A stretch of DNA of 64,000 nt from Avena insularis (Eukaryota > Streptophyta > Magnoliopsida > Poales > Poaceae): assembly GCA_023614405.1 (NCBI GenBank), contig CM042688.1, positions 443,476,028 through 443,540,027 of the forward strand, read 5' to 3'. Numbering within the stretch: position 1 is the stretch's first letter; every line of letters starts with the position of its first letter. Of this stretch, positions 41,606 to 53,388 are shown piece by piece. The translations under genes and the position numbers were made by a program. The notes beneath the pieces are model-generated. The model saw only the letters and a list, made by a program, of their open reading frames with translations, was not told where the DNA came from and made no database searches.

Positions 41606-44600
41606 TGTAGCATCCCAATTGTCTAACAATTGCAATGCTACTAGCCTAGTCTATATAATGGCTACTTCCTTTATACAATTGTTGCATCATAATTATATCA
41701 TGCTCATGTCATCATGCCACCTTGCATTTGAGCATCATATAAAACCCTTTTCAATTTGGATCTCCTCTCATATGCATCATTAATTGTATTTGCCTCTTGA
41801 TATTGTATTTGGTTATTGATATATTGTTTAAATGCCCAAGTTGAGTTGGGGGCATATCTTTTATTCAACTCCATCACCTTTCTTTCACCACCTTATAATT
41901 CCACCATCCCATTATCCATGAGCTTGTATTTTATTTTCTTCTGGTATTTAATCTATCTCATGGGAGATAGGATGGATCTACTTCTACAAATTCTTTTGCT
42001 TGGCTTTATTCCACTTTTGGGAATGCATAAGAATAATGCCATGTTAATATTATTGTCTTCACAAGAATAAACATGGCATTAATTATTTTGCATGGGCCAT
42101 GCAAGTACCACCACATTCTAGTCTTTTGGATTTTATTTGAATTTTTGAGTGGATCATCTCCCATCTCTCTCTCTACCCCCCTCATCTTGATCTTGTGTTT
42201 GGATCATGTTAAAACCCTCACACCACCTCTTCTCTCATCTCACTCTCCTTATCCATCATCACATCCTCCACCCTTGCTTGATCTTAGTGGATCACCCCTA
42301 AACCCTAACCTCTCCCTCTAACCCCTCTCTCTCCAAACCAAAACCCTAAGCCTCATCTCTCCTCTCTCTAACCTAGCTAAAACCCTAAAACCTAATCCCT
42401 CATCTAACCCTAAATACACCCATCACCCCCTCTCTTCTCACCCTCTCCTTCAACCATGCCGAGGTGCCCCTCTCCCTACCATGCAGGCCCCACCTAGCCA
42501 CCTACTCCCCTGGCCGAGCTACCCTCCTACCCCAACCCTAGCACAACCCTAACCCGAGCCCCTCTAATCCTAACCGAAGCTCACCCGAGCCTCTCCCTCC
42601 TCTCTCTCCTTCTCTTCTCTCGCCACCCGAGCCTACCCTCCTTGGGCCTCTCCTGGTCCCACCTGCAGCCTCTCCACGACCCACCTGGCCTGCCCTGCCC
42701 GAGCAGGCACGTGAGGAGGAGGGAAAAAGGTGGCACCCGAGCCACCTTATCTACCCCCTGCCTCGGCTGCTCCTCCTCTCTCTCCCTCCTTTTCCTCCTT
42801 CCCCACGGCTCCTCTGGCGCCCCCAGATCCGCCCAGCGCCCTGCCCTCCTTCCCTTCTGCTGCACCGACGCCACCAGCAGCCGACGTCGCCCGCCGCCCG
42901 CACCCCGTCGCCTCGTCGAACCAGCCGTGCAGCGCGACCGTGAAGAGGCCTGGAGATCGAGGACGCTCCTCTGCTTCACCCTGTACCCGCCGTCGAGGAG
43001 GAGAAGGGCTGGAGCCGCCGGTACCACCGCCGCGTCGACGAAACCCTAGCCCCGCCGTGCGTCTGCTACGTCAACGATCGCCAGCTCCGCTGCCCGAACC
43101 ACCACCGTCAACAACCTCGCGGTGAGCTCCCGAGTCTCCCAGACACCCTTGCAGTCACCTTCGTGTCCTGGTCGTGGCGATCTTTCCGTCGAACGCTCTC
43201 TGCGCGCCGGTGTTCACGGTCGGGTTCCACACGGTGGCGTCGCAGAGATAGTTCTAGCCGTGTAGCACCTCACCTAGGCCACGCCTACCTCCCTAACGAC
43301 TACCCCTCCCTACCAAGGTGGCTGCGCCAGCCACAAGACGCCAGTCCAGGTCGATTCGATCCGCCCACAAGACCGACGATGCGCCAGCGACAGAGAAGAT
43401 CCACAAGACGGGCTGTCGTTACTGAAGCCCCTTTTGTTTTTCGCTCTTAACCCGCGGTACCACGTGGCCCGCTAGTCAGCCGCTCGGTCTTTCTTGCAGA
43501 AAAACCCTCCGCTTTTCCCAGCCGCAACCGCGCTTCCAGCCCACCCACACTGCTGTCTCTCTCTCCTTCGTTGTCACGTGGGCACTGGCTCCACCTGACC
43601 TCGGTGGCTAAGCGAGTCCATGATGACAAGGATTTCTTGCGTTTAAGCCAAGTCAGCGTCCCCCCACGTCGATGACTGTGGCTAGTTCTGTCTGAGTAAT
43701 AAAAGTTTCTCCTGTTGACTGTTTTAATTAAACCTTTTTCAAATTAATTTAAATTCAAATTCAAATCTGTTTTTAATTAACTTTTAAAATATAAACCCAA
43801 ATTAAACATGTAATATATGTTTTGAAATCAGAAAAATGTGAGGAATTCAAATATGGCCTTCAAAATATGTTTTGGACACTTTAATTTTTCAAGTTGAATA
43901 AAATTGCAATAAAATGCCCTTTTCCTTATTTAATTAATAACTTTTGTTTTATAACTCCAAATTTGACAAATAATATGTCTAAAATGATTAGCTCGACGAG
44001 ACCTTTCTGTTTATGCATTCCATGTTCTGAATTGCAGCATGCATCATATAAATATAAAGTATACAGCAACTTATTTGAGGTTAAAATGTGACTAAAACTC
44101 AATAAAATGCCTTTTCCTTGTATTCCACACCTCACCCATGCCATGCTACTTTATTGCCATGCAAAGTGTGCATCATTCATCATGGCATGATTGTTTGCTT
44201 GTCGCATTTTATTCATATGCTTGTGCACTTTATTTATGTTGGCCCTTGTTTGTTTGGTTCTTCTTCGAATAGACGCGAAAGGTGGGATATATCAAGAAAC
44301 CCAGGAGCACTACCCAGATCCTTCTCTCGCTTCAACTGAGCTGCCAGGCAAGCACTACCACATGCTTGCATACATATAGTACCTATTGCCCCTATCTTAT
44401 TCTTGCATCATTGAGTCGCGATTGCATTAAACTGAATCCCAAGTACTGCATAGCCTTTACTTTTAAACCCCACCGAAGCTTGTTCCTCCATCCCATGAGC
44501 CATTACTACAGGAGTTGTTTGAGCCATGCGGGTCGTAGAACAGCATGTGTAGGGTATGTGAGTGTCTGATGGATAACGAGGTACCTATACAACTTAACCT

Positions 44601-45992
44601 GAGTAGTAATGGGAAAACTAATGAAAGTGGCACCGGTGAGCAATATCTGCTATTGGTTTTTCATGCTCTCTTGTGTCCCGTAGGACCCCGAGTACTTGAT
44701 TCCTGTTCCTTGAATATTCGCGCTATCCACATCCGGGAGGCTTATGAACCCCCCTGAGCCAGAGCTTGATTCATTCTTATTTCTTGGGGCCACAATTAGT
44801 TTGGGGCTTTATTACTATCCTGTACTTATGCCATGCTTTACTGCTTTATTTAAGATTGTGCGTGGAGCACCTGTACTGTTTAGGTCCGTGACACGTTTTC
44901 GCTGTATTGACAAGCCCAGTCACATTTTCGGGTTCCCAGTCGTTTACAGCCGTCCACACAAACCTTGAGTCCGTCTCGGAGTCGGCCAACTTTGTCGCGG
45001 GTAGCTTAATGGGGTGGCCCCCTGAAATATTTCTGAATCCTGTGATGGCTTTGTCGTGACTGCCTCGTTGGGTTTTTATTTGGTTTTTCCAAGGTTGATC
45101 GAGTGTGTGCTGCTATTTGTGCACCCCTGCAGGGTAAAACTTTCTGAAAGCCGTGTCCGCGGTTATGGACGACTTGGAGCATAGTTTCTCGATCATAGAC
45201 AAGTATAACTAAAGTACCACTTTTAATTTGACTAAGTACCTGACTAGTAAATAGTGCAACACTCATGGAATGGATAATAAAACTACCAACGGATTGGGGG
45301 TTGTTTGTCCGCTTCCTCGTTGGTAAGCGAGAAGGAGTATGGATCTATTAATATTACTGTTATAACTGTTGTTATTAATTCACGGACATCCGTCTATCTT
45401 TGGTTGGGCGGATGGTTAGCGAGTATCTATAGAATTGTTAGGTATTATCTTTTGCTGCAATTGTGTCACCCCAGGTTGTGTCCCCTTTAGAGGCATAAAG
45501 ACTTGCTGAGTACCCCTAGGGTCTCACACGATAAATTGTTTGATTCAGATGAATAGTTGAACTCGCAAGATGGATACTGGGTGGAGGAGACGGACGATGT
45601 TGGCAACGATCATTCGGTGTAGAGATTCCGGGAACGGGGATCCGTGAGATCTGTGGGCGGGATGTGTTTATTTATGGGGCATCTTATGCCGATTTGCTTC
45701 TTATCCGTACTCGGATCTTGTTTTCCGCTTCCGCCTGATACTCTGATGTTTGATGTATGAGGAAATATCCTAAACTATTATATCTATCTAGGATATTTGG
45801 ATCTTGCCGTATGGCGTTGCAATATTTCTATTTCTTTTAGATGGAATGGCTCTGAGGAACCCGATGTTTGGAAATGGTTAGGACGGCCGTAAGGTCTACC
45901 TGTGAGTGGCATTTGGGCCCCACCGTACTATTTTAACCATTTTCGCTCATCCAGGCTTGTAACTAAGAGCGTAATTCACCGAGGTAGTTACA
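41606..45992 (+). repeat. Element 1 3' LTR (4,387 bp)
   Basis: Same ends and layout as the 5' LTR. Compared with it, an internal segment near 45,859 is missing: after GCTCTGAGGA the sequence goes directly to ACCCGATG, a net loss of about 81 bp. Other differences are mostly small indels in the GC-rich block at about 42,600-43,680, while the AT-rich parts are nearly identical. Confidence 0.95.
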
Positions 45993-48428
45993 ATTAACCA
46001 CATATGGATCCCCTAGTGTCATGGCATGTGTGTTCTTTTCATTAACCACAGCTAGAGTCATTGCATGTGTGTTATTTTCACAAACCACATATGGATCCAC
46101 TAGTGTCATTGCATGTCTGTTCTTTTCACAAACCACATGGATCCACCAGTGTCATTACATATGTGTTCTTTTAATAAACCACAACTAGAGTTATTGCATG
46201 TGTATTCTATTCATTAAGCACAACTAGTGTCATTGCATGTCTGTTCTTTTAATATACCACATATGGATCCACCCGTGTTCATTGCATGTGTGTTCTTTCA
46301 CAAACCACGAATGGATCCACCAGTGTCATTGTATGTGTGTTCTTTTCATTAACCACATCTAGTGTCATTGCATGTGTGTTCTTTTCACGAACCACATATG
46401 GATCCACCAGTGTCATTTCATGTGTGTTCTTTTCATTAACCACATAAGGATCCCCTAGTGTCATTGCATGTGTTTTCTTTTCATTAACCAAAGCTAGAGT
46501 CATTGCATGTCTACTATTTTCATAAACCACATATGGATCGACCTGTGTCATTTGATGTGTGTTCTTTTCACAAACCACATATGGATCCACAAGTTTCATT
46601 GTATGTGTGTTCTGTTCATTAACCACATATGGACCCCTAGTGTCATTGCATGTGTGTTCTTTTCATTAACCACAACTAGATTCATTGCATGTGTGTTGTT
46701 TTCACAAACCACATATGGATCCACCAGTGTCATTGCATGTGTGTTCTTTTCACAAACCACACATGGATCTACCAGTGTCATTGCATGTGTGTTCTTTTCA
46801 CAAACCACACATGGATCCACTAGTGTCATTGCATGTGTGTTCTTATCATTAACCACATATGGACCCCCTAGTGTCATTGCATGTGTGTTCTTTTCATTAA
46901 CCACAACAAGAGTCATTACATGTGTGTTGTTTTCACAAACCACATATGGATCCACCAGAGTTCGTTTCATGTGTGTTCTTCTCACAAACCACATATGGAC
47001 CCACCAGTCTCATTGCATGTGTGTTATTTTCACAAAGCACATATGGATCCACTAGTTTCATTGCTTGTGTGTTCTTTTCATAAACCACATATGGATCCCC
47101 AGTGTCATTGCATGTGTGGTCTTTTCATGATCCATAGCTAGAGTCATTGAATTTCTGTTCTTTTCACAAACCACATATGGATCCACTAGTGTCATTGCAT
47201 GCATGTTCTTTTCACAAACCACATATGGATCCACCAATGTCATTGCATGCGTGTTCTTTTCATTAACCACATATGGATACCCTAGTGTCATTGCATGTGT
47301 GTTCTTTTCATTAACCACAGCTAGAGTCATTGCATGTGTGTTCTTTTCACAAACCACATATGGATCCACTAGTGTCATTGCATGTCTGTTCTTTTCACAA
47401 ACCACATGGATCCACCAGTGTCATTACATGTGTGTTCTTTTAATAAACCACAACTAGAGTCATTGCATGTGTTCTTTTCACAAACCACATTTGGATCCAC
47501 TGGAGTCATTTCATGTGTTCTTTTCATTAACCGCAGCTATAGTCTTTGGATGTGTGTTCTTTTCACAAACCACATATTGATCCACCAGGGTCATTGCATG
47601 TGTGTTCTTTTCACAAACCATCTATGGATCCAACAGAGTCATTGCATGTCTATTCTTTTCACAGACCACACATGGATCCACCAGGGTCATTAAATGTGTG
47701 TTCTTTTTATTAACCATAGTTAGAATCATTTCATGTCTGTTCTTTTCACAAACCGCATATGGATCCACCAGTGTCATTGCATGCGTGTTCTTTTCACAAA
47801 CCACATATGGATCCACCAATGTCATTGCATGCGTGTTCTTTTCATTAACCACGTATGGATCCACTAGTGTCATTCAATGTGTGTTATTTTCATTAACCAC
47901 AGCTAGAGTCATTGCATGTGCGTTCTTTTCACAAACCACATATGGATCCAATAGTGTCATTGCATGTCTGTTCTTTTCATTAACCGCAGCTAAAGTCATT
48001 GCATGTCTGTTCTTTTCACAAACCACATGGATCCGCCAGTGTCATTGCATGTGTGTTCATTTAATAAACTACAACTACAGTCATTGCATGTGTATTCTAT
48101 TCATTAAGCACAACTAGTGTCATTGCATGTCTGTTCTTTTAATAGACCACATATGGATCCACCAGTGTTCATTGCATGTGTGTTCTTTCACAAACCACAT
48201 ATGGATCCACCAGTGTCATTGTATGTGTGTTCTTTTCATTAACCACATCTAGTGTCATTGCATGTGTGTTCTTTTCACAAATCACATATGGATCCACCAG
48301 AGTCATTGCATGTCTCTGTTCTTCTCATTAACCACAACTAGTGTCATTGCATGTATGTTCTTTTCATAGACCACATATGGATCCACCAGAGTTCATTGCA
48401 TGTGTGTTCTTTTCACAAACCACATATT
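45993..48428. repeat. Satellite segment between the two retrotransposons
   Basis: 2.4 kb of the same 48-bp satellite. It starts with the right target-site copy of element 1 (ATTAA, 45,993-45,997) and ends with the left target-site copy of element 2 (ATATT, 48,424-48,428). It continues the higher-order register of 32,829-34,103. A further 1.27-kb unit begins near 47,262 but diverges after about 200 bp. Confidence 0.97.
48424..48428. repeat. Target-site duplication of element 2, left copy (ATATT)
   Basis: ATATT precedes the terminal TG at 48,429 and is repeated at 59,631-59,635 after the terminal CA. Joining the flanks restores a normal CACATATTGATCCACCAG satellite monomer. Confidence 0.95.
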
Positions 48429-51400
48429 TGTAGCGTCCCCAACCTTTAATAAGATTGAGTCCCTTGTGTTTACAATGCTAGTCCCTGGATCAATAGCTAG
48501 CATCCACAGTTTAGATGTAATATCAAGAAACAAAGGTCATATACAACTTTATAACCAGGAATAAAATAATTTTATTACATCAAACATAGCTCATTGGCTA
48601 TTTACATTACATTGCAGCGGAATAACTATAGTCATGGGTCCTTCATCTTCAAAGTGCCACAGGCAGATGTTGGTTGTAGACTTTGTAATCCTAATCAATC
48701 AATCTTCACTAAATCAATCAAACCTGCAACATCATAAGTTACAGCCACAAGGGTCAATACATTTGAATTGTATTGGCAAGTGATACCTTAGTATATTTTA
48801 AGTGGACTATAATACTATATGCATTTGGCTGGTGGAGCTTAGGCTTGCTTTGCTCAAAATAGATTTTTCCTTAACTTTTGAAAACACTAAGTTTTGTTTG
48901 GCAAAACACCCAAGGCATCTATCAATCAAAGACTCCAGATCCACTCAGGGCATCTACCAATCAATGACTGAAGATCCTTTTAACCCTTGTTCACCCACAA
49001 GTTTTATTTAGAAATTGGAGTGATGAGATTCTTGAAGTTTCCATGTCTTGATGCTCAAATTGTCCTTTACTGTGGACATGGCTAAGTACTTAGGTTTTAC
49101 ACTGCAGAGGTGGTGCACTTTCCCACAAGCCTTGGTTTCCCAAGACATGATCCTTCAGTAGCCTTTCCTTAGTCAAATGGACGCGCTCCAACCTATCAAC
49201 CCATCTACCACCCACTGTCCAAGAGACTAAGTTCTAGCATCCTAAGATCATGGCAGAGCCCATAATGCCAAGTGGTTGCACTTGAAGCTTCTCAACATTT
49301 GACATCTCAAATCTCTGTGTTTCTGGGTGGCCATCCACAAGTGAGATACACAACCCAAGTCCATGGCCTTGTGAACCACTCAACATATACCATTCCTTCC
49401 ATTCCACCCAGGTGATTCATTAACTTAGTTGTTTTGTTAAATAAAACAAGTCCAAAGACTTAGAATATTTTTCCATAGTGTGAATATATAAACCACCCTT
49501 GTTTTCTAATAGCTAGGCTAAGCATGATAGTAATAGGAATCTTGACTTAGGTAATTTTCACTAAGGTTTCACCTAATAGGTTTTCCCAAGAATAGCTTGT
49601 ACTTAGCAAAAACCATGCAAGTCCTATACTTAGAAAAATAATACTAATGCATATATAAAATATAGGAATGGAATATTCATGATGATATCACTTGCCTTTT
49701 GGTAGAGGGTATAGGTTCACCTTGTCCTTGCAACACTCACACTCTTCAAGTCACTACAATTCAATCAAGCAAGGCACAAACTTAATCTACCAATCAAGCA
49801 AAACTACACACATAAAATAACAAAGTCAAACAAACAATTTTTCACACACAAAGTAATGGGATCTAAGTCATGCATAAGCATGCAAAGGTTGGTTCTATTG
49901 TAAGGATGGTCTTCACTAGGCTTCTAACTTTGTAAGTTCCAAATTGGTCATTTACCAAAATGGCAAAGTCATTTGCAAAGAGGGTCTCTATTAGATTCCT
50001 AAACTTTGTAAGATCCAAATTGGTCATTTACCAAAGTGGCAAAGTTCAAGTAATGCATGCAAGCATGCCAAGCTTTGATTTGTTTGAAAAGGGTTCCTAA
50101 TGGGTCATAGACATTTGGGCACACCTATTGGTCATTTTGTGAAGTGGCTAAGTCATTTGCAAAAGGTTTCACTATAAAACCATTTTCAAAACAAAGTGTC
50201 ATTCTATGTGGTGTATAAATATTTTTACTAAGGCACTAACCTATAGGGTTCACCAAATGAGTTGCTATTGCAAAACTTGGTGTTTGGGTCAGTAGGTTTG
50301 GTCCAAAACATTTTCTCAAAGTTTTCTTTATGAAAGCATTTTCATAAACAAAACAATGGTTTTTAATTAGCTAGAAATGGACTAAACTAATTAATCCATC
50401 CTATTCTTTTCCAAAATCATTTTCCAAACTATGGGTTGGTTCCTAGGGTCAGTAATGTCACAACAAACCAATTTGCAAAGGTTTTAACCTAAGAATCATT
50501 TTTAAATGATTTTTCTAATGTTAGCAAGCACACAAAAGAATCTGCAAAATCAAACAAGCTAACAAATACTATTTGCTAAACTAAGGGAAGGGTTGGCTAG
50601 ACCTTGTCTTGCTGATTCCAACGACATCAAATTTGTAAAATTTGGACGTGTGGATCCAAAGATACATGGGTTTGAAAATGGAAAAAGTTTCTGTTTTCAA
50701 ATCTCTTTAAATGTATCTAGTGCCACGCGTCTTAATATTATTCGCCTGCATCGTTCGGTGTGGATCGGCAACGTGGAGCGTTGGATCAAGTTTGATCGCA
50801 CGGCACAGAGGACATACCCCTTCGCGGTTAGTCATTCTATCGTAACCGATGGATCGAGATCGAACGGTTGCGGCAGGCTCGACCTAAAGCTAGCGGCACT
50901 GCGGTGACCACCGGCGGCGGAGCGGTCGGTCGATGACGGTGCCGGTGATACAGGAAGTGGGAGAGGAAAAGGGGAGGCTCACCGAGTTCGCAGACACTTG
51001 GGGAAGCTCAACGTGCTGATGGGGAGGCGGGCGGACGGGTTGGCAATCTCTGCCGGAGTTGCTGGGCGGGTGCTCTCGGTTGTCGTCGTTGGCGTCGCCG
51101 GGACCGCTAAGGCAAAGAAGAGGCACGGTTAGGTGCGCACGAGGTTGCAGTAAGGAGCATCGCCAAGGCGAGGGGAAGTCTGTGCTCACCAGGGAAACTC
51201 GTCGGAGGCGAGACAGACGGTGGTGCTCACTGTCGACGACGGAGGCGGCGCTACGGTGTGAGCTAGGACACGAGAACGACGGCGTTAGTTGCGGAAGGAA
51301 TCACTGGTCTTAGGCGCATCATCGAAAAGAAGAGGGGTGGCTGGAAGCTACCTGTGGAGTTCGCCGGAGCGGAGGCAGACGGTGGCGACGGTGGTCGTCG

Positions 51401-51596
51401 TCGAAGGCGAGGTTACAGGGCACTTGCGGGCGAGTTTGATGTACTGGCAGTTGCGCCTGAGAGTGGGGAAGCTATGAGCTTGGTCGGGGAGGAGAGGGGC
51501 GGCGAGGCTTTGTCGGAATTGCTCGGGGACGGTGGTGAACAGAGGAGATCGAGGAGAAATTGGGGCAGTCTAAGCGTGCACTGCGGGTATCGGAGG

Positions 51597-51603
51597 ATTT
51601 ATA
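51597..51603 (-). promoter_or_regulatory. Candidate TATA box in element 2 3' LTR
   Basis: On the minus strand the sequence reads CTCTATAAATCC, a good plant TATA box inside otherwise GC-rich DNA, oriented with the element. The equivalent site in the 5' LTR is at 58,015-58,021. Its placement in a GC-rich block makes a chance match less likely than in AT-rich DNA. No transcript evidence is available. Confidence 0.5.
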
Positions 51604-52384
51604 GAGGAGACAGGCGTTTCAATCAAGTGATCAAGGCGAGGTATTGGCGCGAATTAAGACAATTGAACGCCGGATTGATTTACAGAGAACGGCGACGCTT
51701 GTCGAGGAGGAACTAGTCATGTGAAGACGATGGCTAGAGAAGTGGGACCGGCGCGTCAGTGGGAAAAAGGGTGAGGAGGAGGTCCACCAGTCAGCTGCTT
51801 AGCGGGTTCTTTCTGCGGTGAAGAAAAACGGTTCAGGGGGAGGAGTAAGAGGAGGTGGGTCCGCTTGGCAGTTAAAGGGGAAGAGGAGGAATGGGTCCAC
51901 GCTGTCTGTCTCTGTCTGAGTAAGTTTCTGAGTACGAAAAGAAACGCTTCGGGGGAGGGAGAGAATCTTACTCAATGACTAGGCTGTCAGGGCCAAAGTC
52001 AGGTTGCTCCTGTTTTCCTTTTTTTTCTGTCTAACTCTTTTTCCTTTTTCTAATTCTTTTCTGTTTTGAATTTCAACCAATTATTCAAACAATCAAACAA
52101 CACTCAAATCAATTCAAACAATCACTCAACTTCACTTTGAATTTGGTTCTGTTTGGCAACATAATCCAAATCTCAAAATGAAATATTATTTTTATTTAAT
52201 TTAGGATCCATTTAATAATTAAAGAAAATGGATCTTTAGTTTATTAATAGTGTTTTATTTATTTAATAAAATTTCCATTTGAAATCCAATTATTTTCAAA
52301 ACCAAACCAGAAGGTTTAATTTGAAAAATAAAAGAATACTTGGAAACTTATTTAAATAAATAAATAAGTTTTGGTGTTTTAATT

Positions 52385-52620
52385 AAAATGGGAAAAACTT
52401 TACTTAAATAAAATTGGATATTTAAATCCTTTATTTTATTTAAATAATCCTTTACTCATTTTAATCAAAGCAAAACCTTTTAATAAAAGATTTCAAAGTA
52501 GTAATAAAATACTTGGTGTTCATTTAAAATGGGAAAAGCTTTTACTTAAATAAAATTGGATATTTAAATCCTTTATTTTATTTAAATAAACCTTTACTCA
52601 TTTTATCAAAACAAAATATT
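52385..52620 (-). repeat. 141-bp direct duplication within element 2 3' LTR
   Basis: An AT-rich segment beginning AAAATGGGAAAA at 52,385 recurs at 52,526. Both copies run through TTACTTAAATAAAATTGG and TTTATTTTATTTAAATAA and end near CTTTACTCATTTTA. The same pair, also 141 bp apart, is at 58,803 and 58,944 in the other LTR, so the duplication predates this insertion. Confidence 0.85.
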
Positions 52621-53212
52621 TTATTTCAAAAGTTTGGCCAAAATTAATTTGGCTTATCTTTTCATTTGAAACCAAAGTCTTTTATTAAAAGATCTAAAAC
52701 AGTGTTTCCAAAACAATTTATTTTCCTTTGATAAATGTTTATCTTTATAAATCCCTTTAGGATTATTGATCACCAATTGGTATGGCTTTTGGTAAGGGCT
52801 TTATTAGCTTTTGGAAATTCAATTTCCTTATCTTATTATAGTCATAAGATTTTGCCTATAGTTCCAAACTAAGTGAAACCAATCTCCAAGGTCTTTCTTG
52901 ATCCTTTGTGATTATTTGTTGATCAAATCCATGGATTTGGAGATACTTTGGAAAATGATTTCCTTCCATTAGGGTTTAGGGTTTTGGATTTATTTTCCAG
53001 GTGTTCAAATTTCCAGATACATTCATTGAGGAATGCATTTCCCTTGATTTGGATTTTTGTTGAATTCAAACTTCTGCCAAGGTTTGTTCAAGATGGGATT
53101 TCAAGTCTCCTTTTAGAAACAAAAGTTTCTTTTCACCCTGATTTTCAACAAAAATTTCTTTTGTTATTTCATTTTTCACATTACAAGATTTGGAAAATCT
53201 TGGGATGTGACA

Positions 53213-53225
53213 GGCTACCACCCTT
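53213..53225 (-). other. Polypurine tract of element 2
   Basis: On the minus strand AAGGGTGGTAGCC directly precedes the LTR start TGTCACATCC. It is less pure than the element 1 tract. The 15 bases at 53,215-53,229 recur exactly at 53,294-53,308, 79 bp away. Confidence 0.75.
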
Positions 53226-53230
53226 AAAAT

Positions 53231-53249
53231 AAATCTCGTCCCGAGATTT
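53231..53249 (-). other. Stem-loop upstream of the element 2 polypurine tract
   Basis: On the minus strand AAATCTCG, loop GGA, then CGAGATTT: a perfect 8-bp stem with a 3-base loop. It ends 5 bp before the polypurine tract and 18 bp before the LTR. Element 1 has the same core stem with G-C in place of A-T at the outermost pair. Confidence 0.7.
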
Positions 53250-53388
53250 GGGAAGGCTAGGGGTTATAAGTTGGCTCAAAAGCAACTAGGGTACTACCAC
53301 CCTTAAAAATTTTCCAACTAAACTACATCTTGGCTTGCTTGGAATCTTGGAAAACTTCTGCATCGTGTCCTTTATTTTCTCACTTGAC

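Larger units (their letters stand above)
34104..45992 (+). mobile_element. Element 1: non-autonomous Gypsy LTR retrotransposon, LARD-like, 11,889 bp
   Basis: Complete element with target-site duplication ATTAA, 5' LTR 34,104-38,545, primer-binding site 38,548-38,560, interior to 41,605, polypurine tract 41,593-41,605 and 3' LTR 41,606-45,992. The LTRs begin TGTAGCATCCC and end GGTAGTTACA. The interior (3,060 bp) is too short for a full gag-pol and has no ORF above about 125 codons. It contains frameshifted fossils of reverse transcriptase and RNase H, assigning it to Gypsy. Long LTRs with a short non-functional interior match the LARD class known from barley and relatives; assignment to a named family would need a database search. 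It must be mobilised in trans if it moves at all. Confidence 0.93.
48429..53212 (-). repeat. Element 2 3' LTR (4,784 bp)
   Basis: Left LTR on the plus strand, matched along its length by 54,850-59,630. On the plus strand: mixed sequence to about 50,700, a GC-rich block of about 50,720-51,990, then an AT-rich part to the end containing a 141-bp duplication. ORFs in the GC-rich block (50,593-50,907, 51,354-51,716) are changed or broken in the other LTR and carry no domain I recognise. Confidence 0.95.

Noticed and set aside
42581..43027. 148-codon minus-strand ORF and overlapping GC-rich ORFs in LTRs (35,079-35,527; 42,642-43,125; 51,354-51,716; 57,782-58,402)
   Set aside because: GC-rich DNA has few stops. 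These frames are not kept between the paired LTRs because of indels, and their composition is low-complexity Pro/Arg/Ser.
48802..49011. 69-codon ORF repeated at 55,223-55,432
   Set aside because: It is antisense to element 2, identical only because it lies in both LTRs, and without recognisable features.
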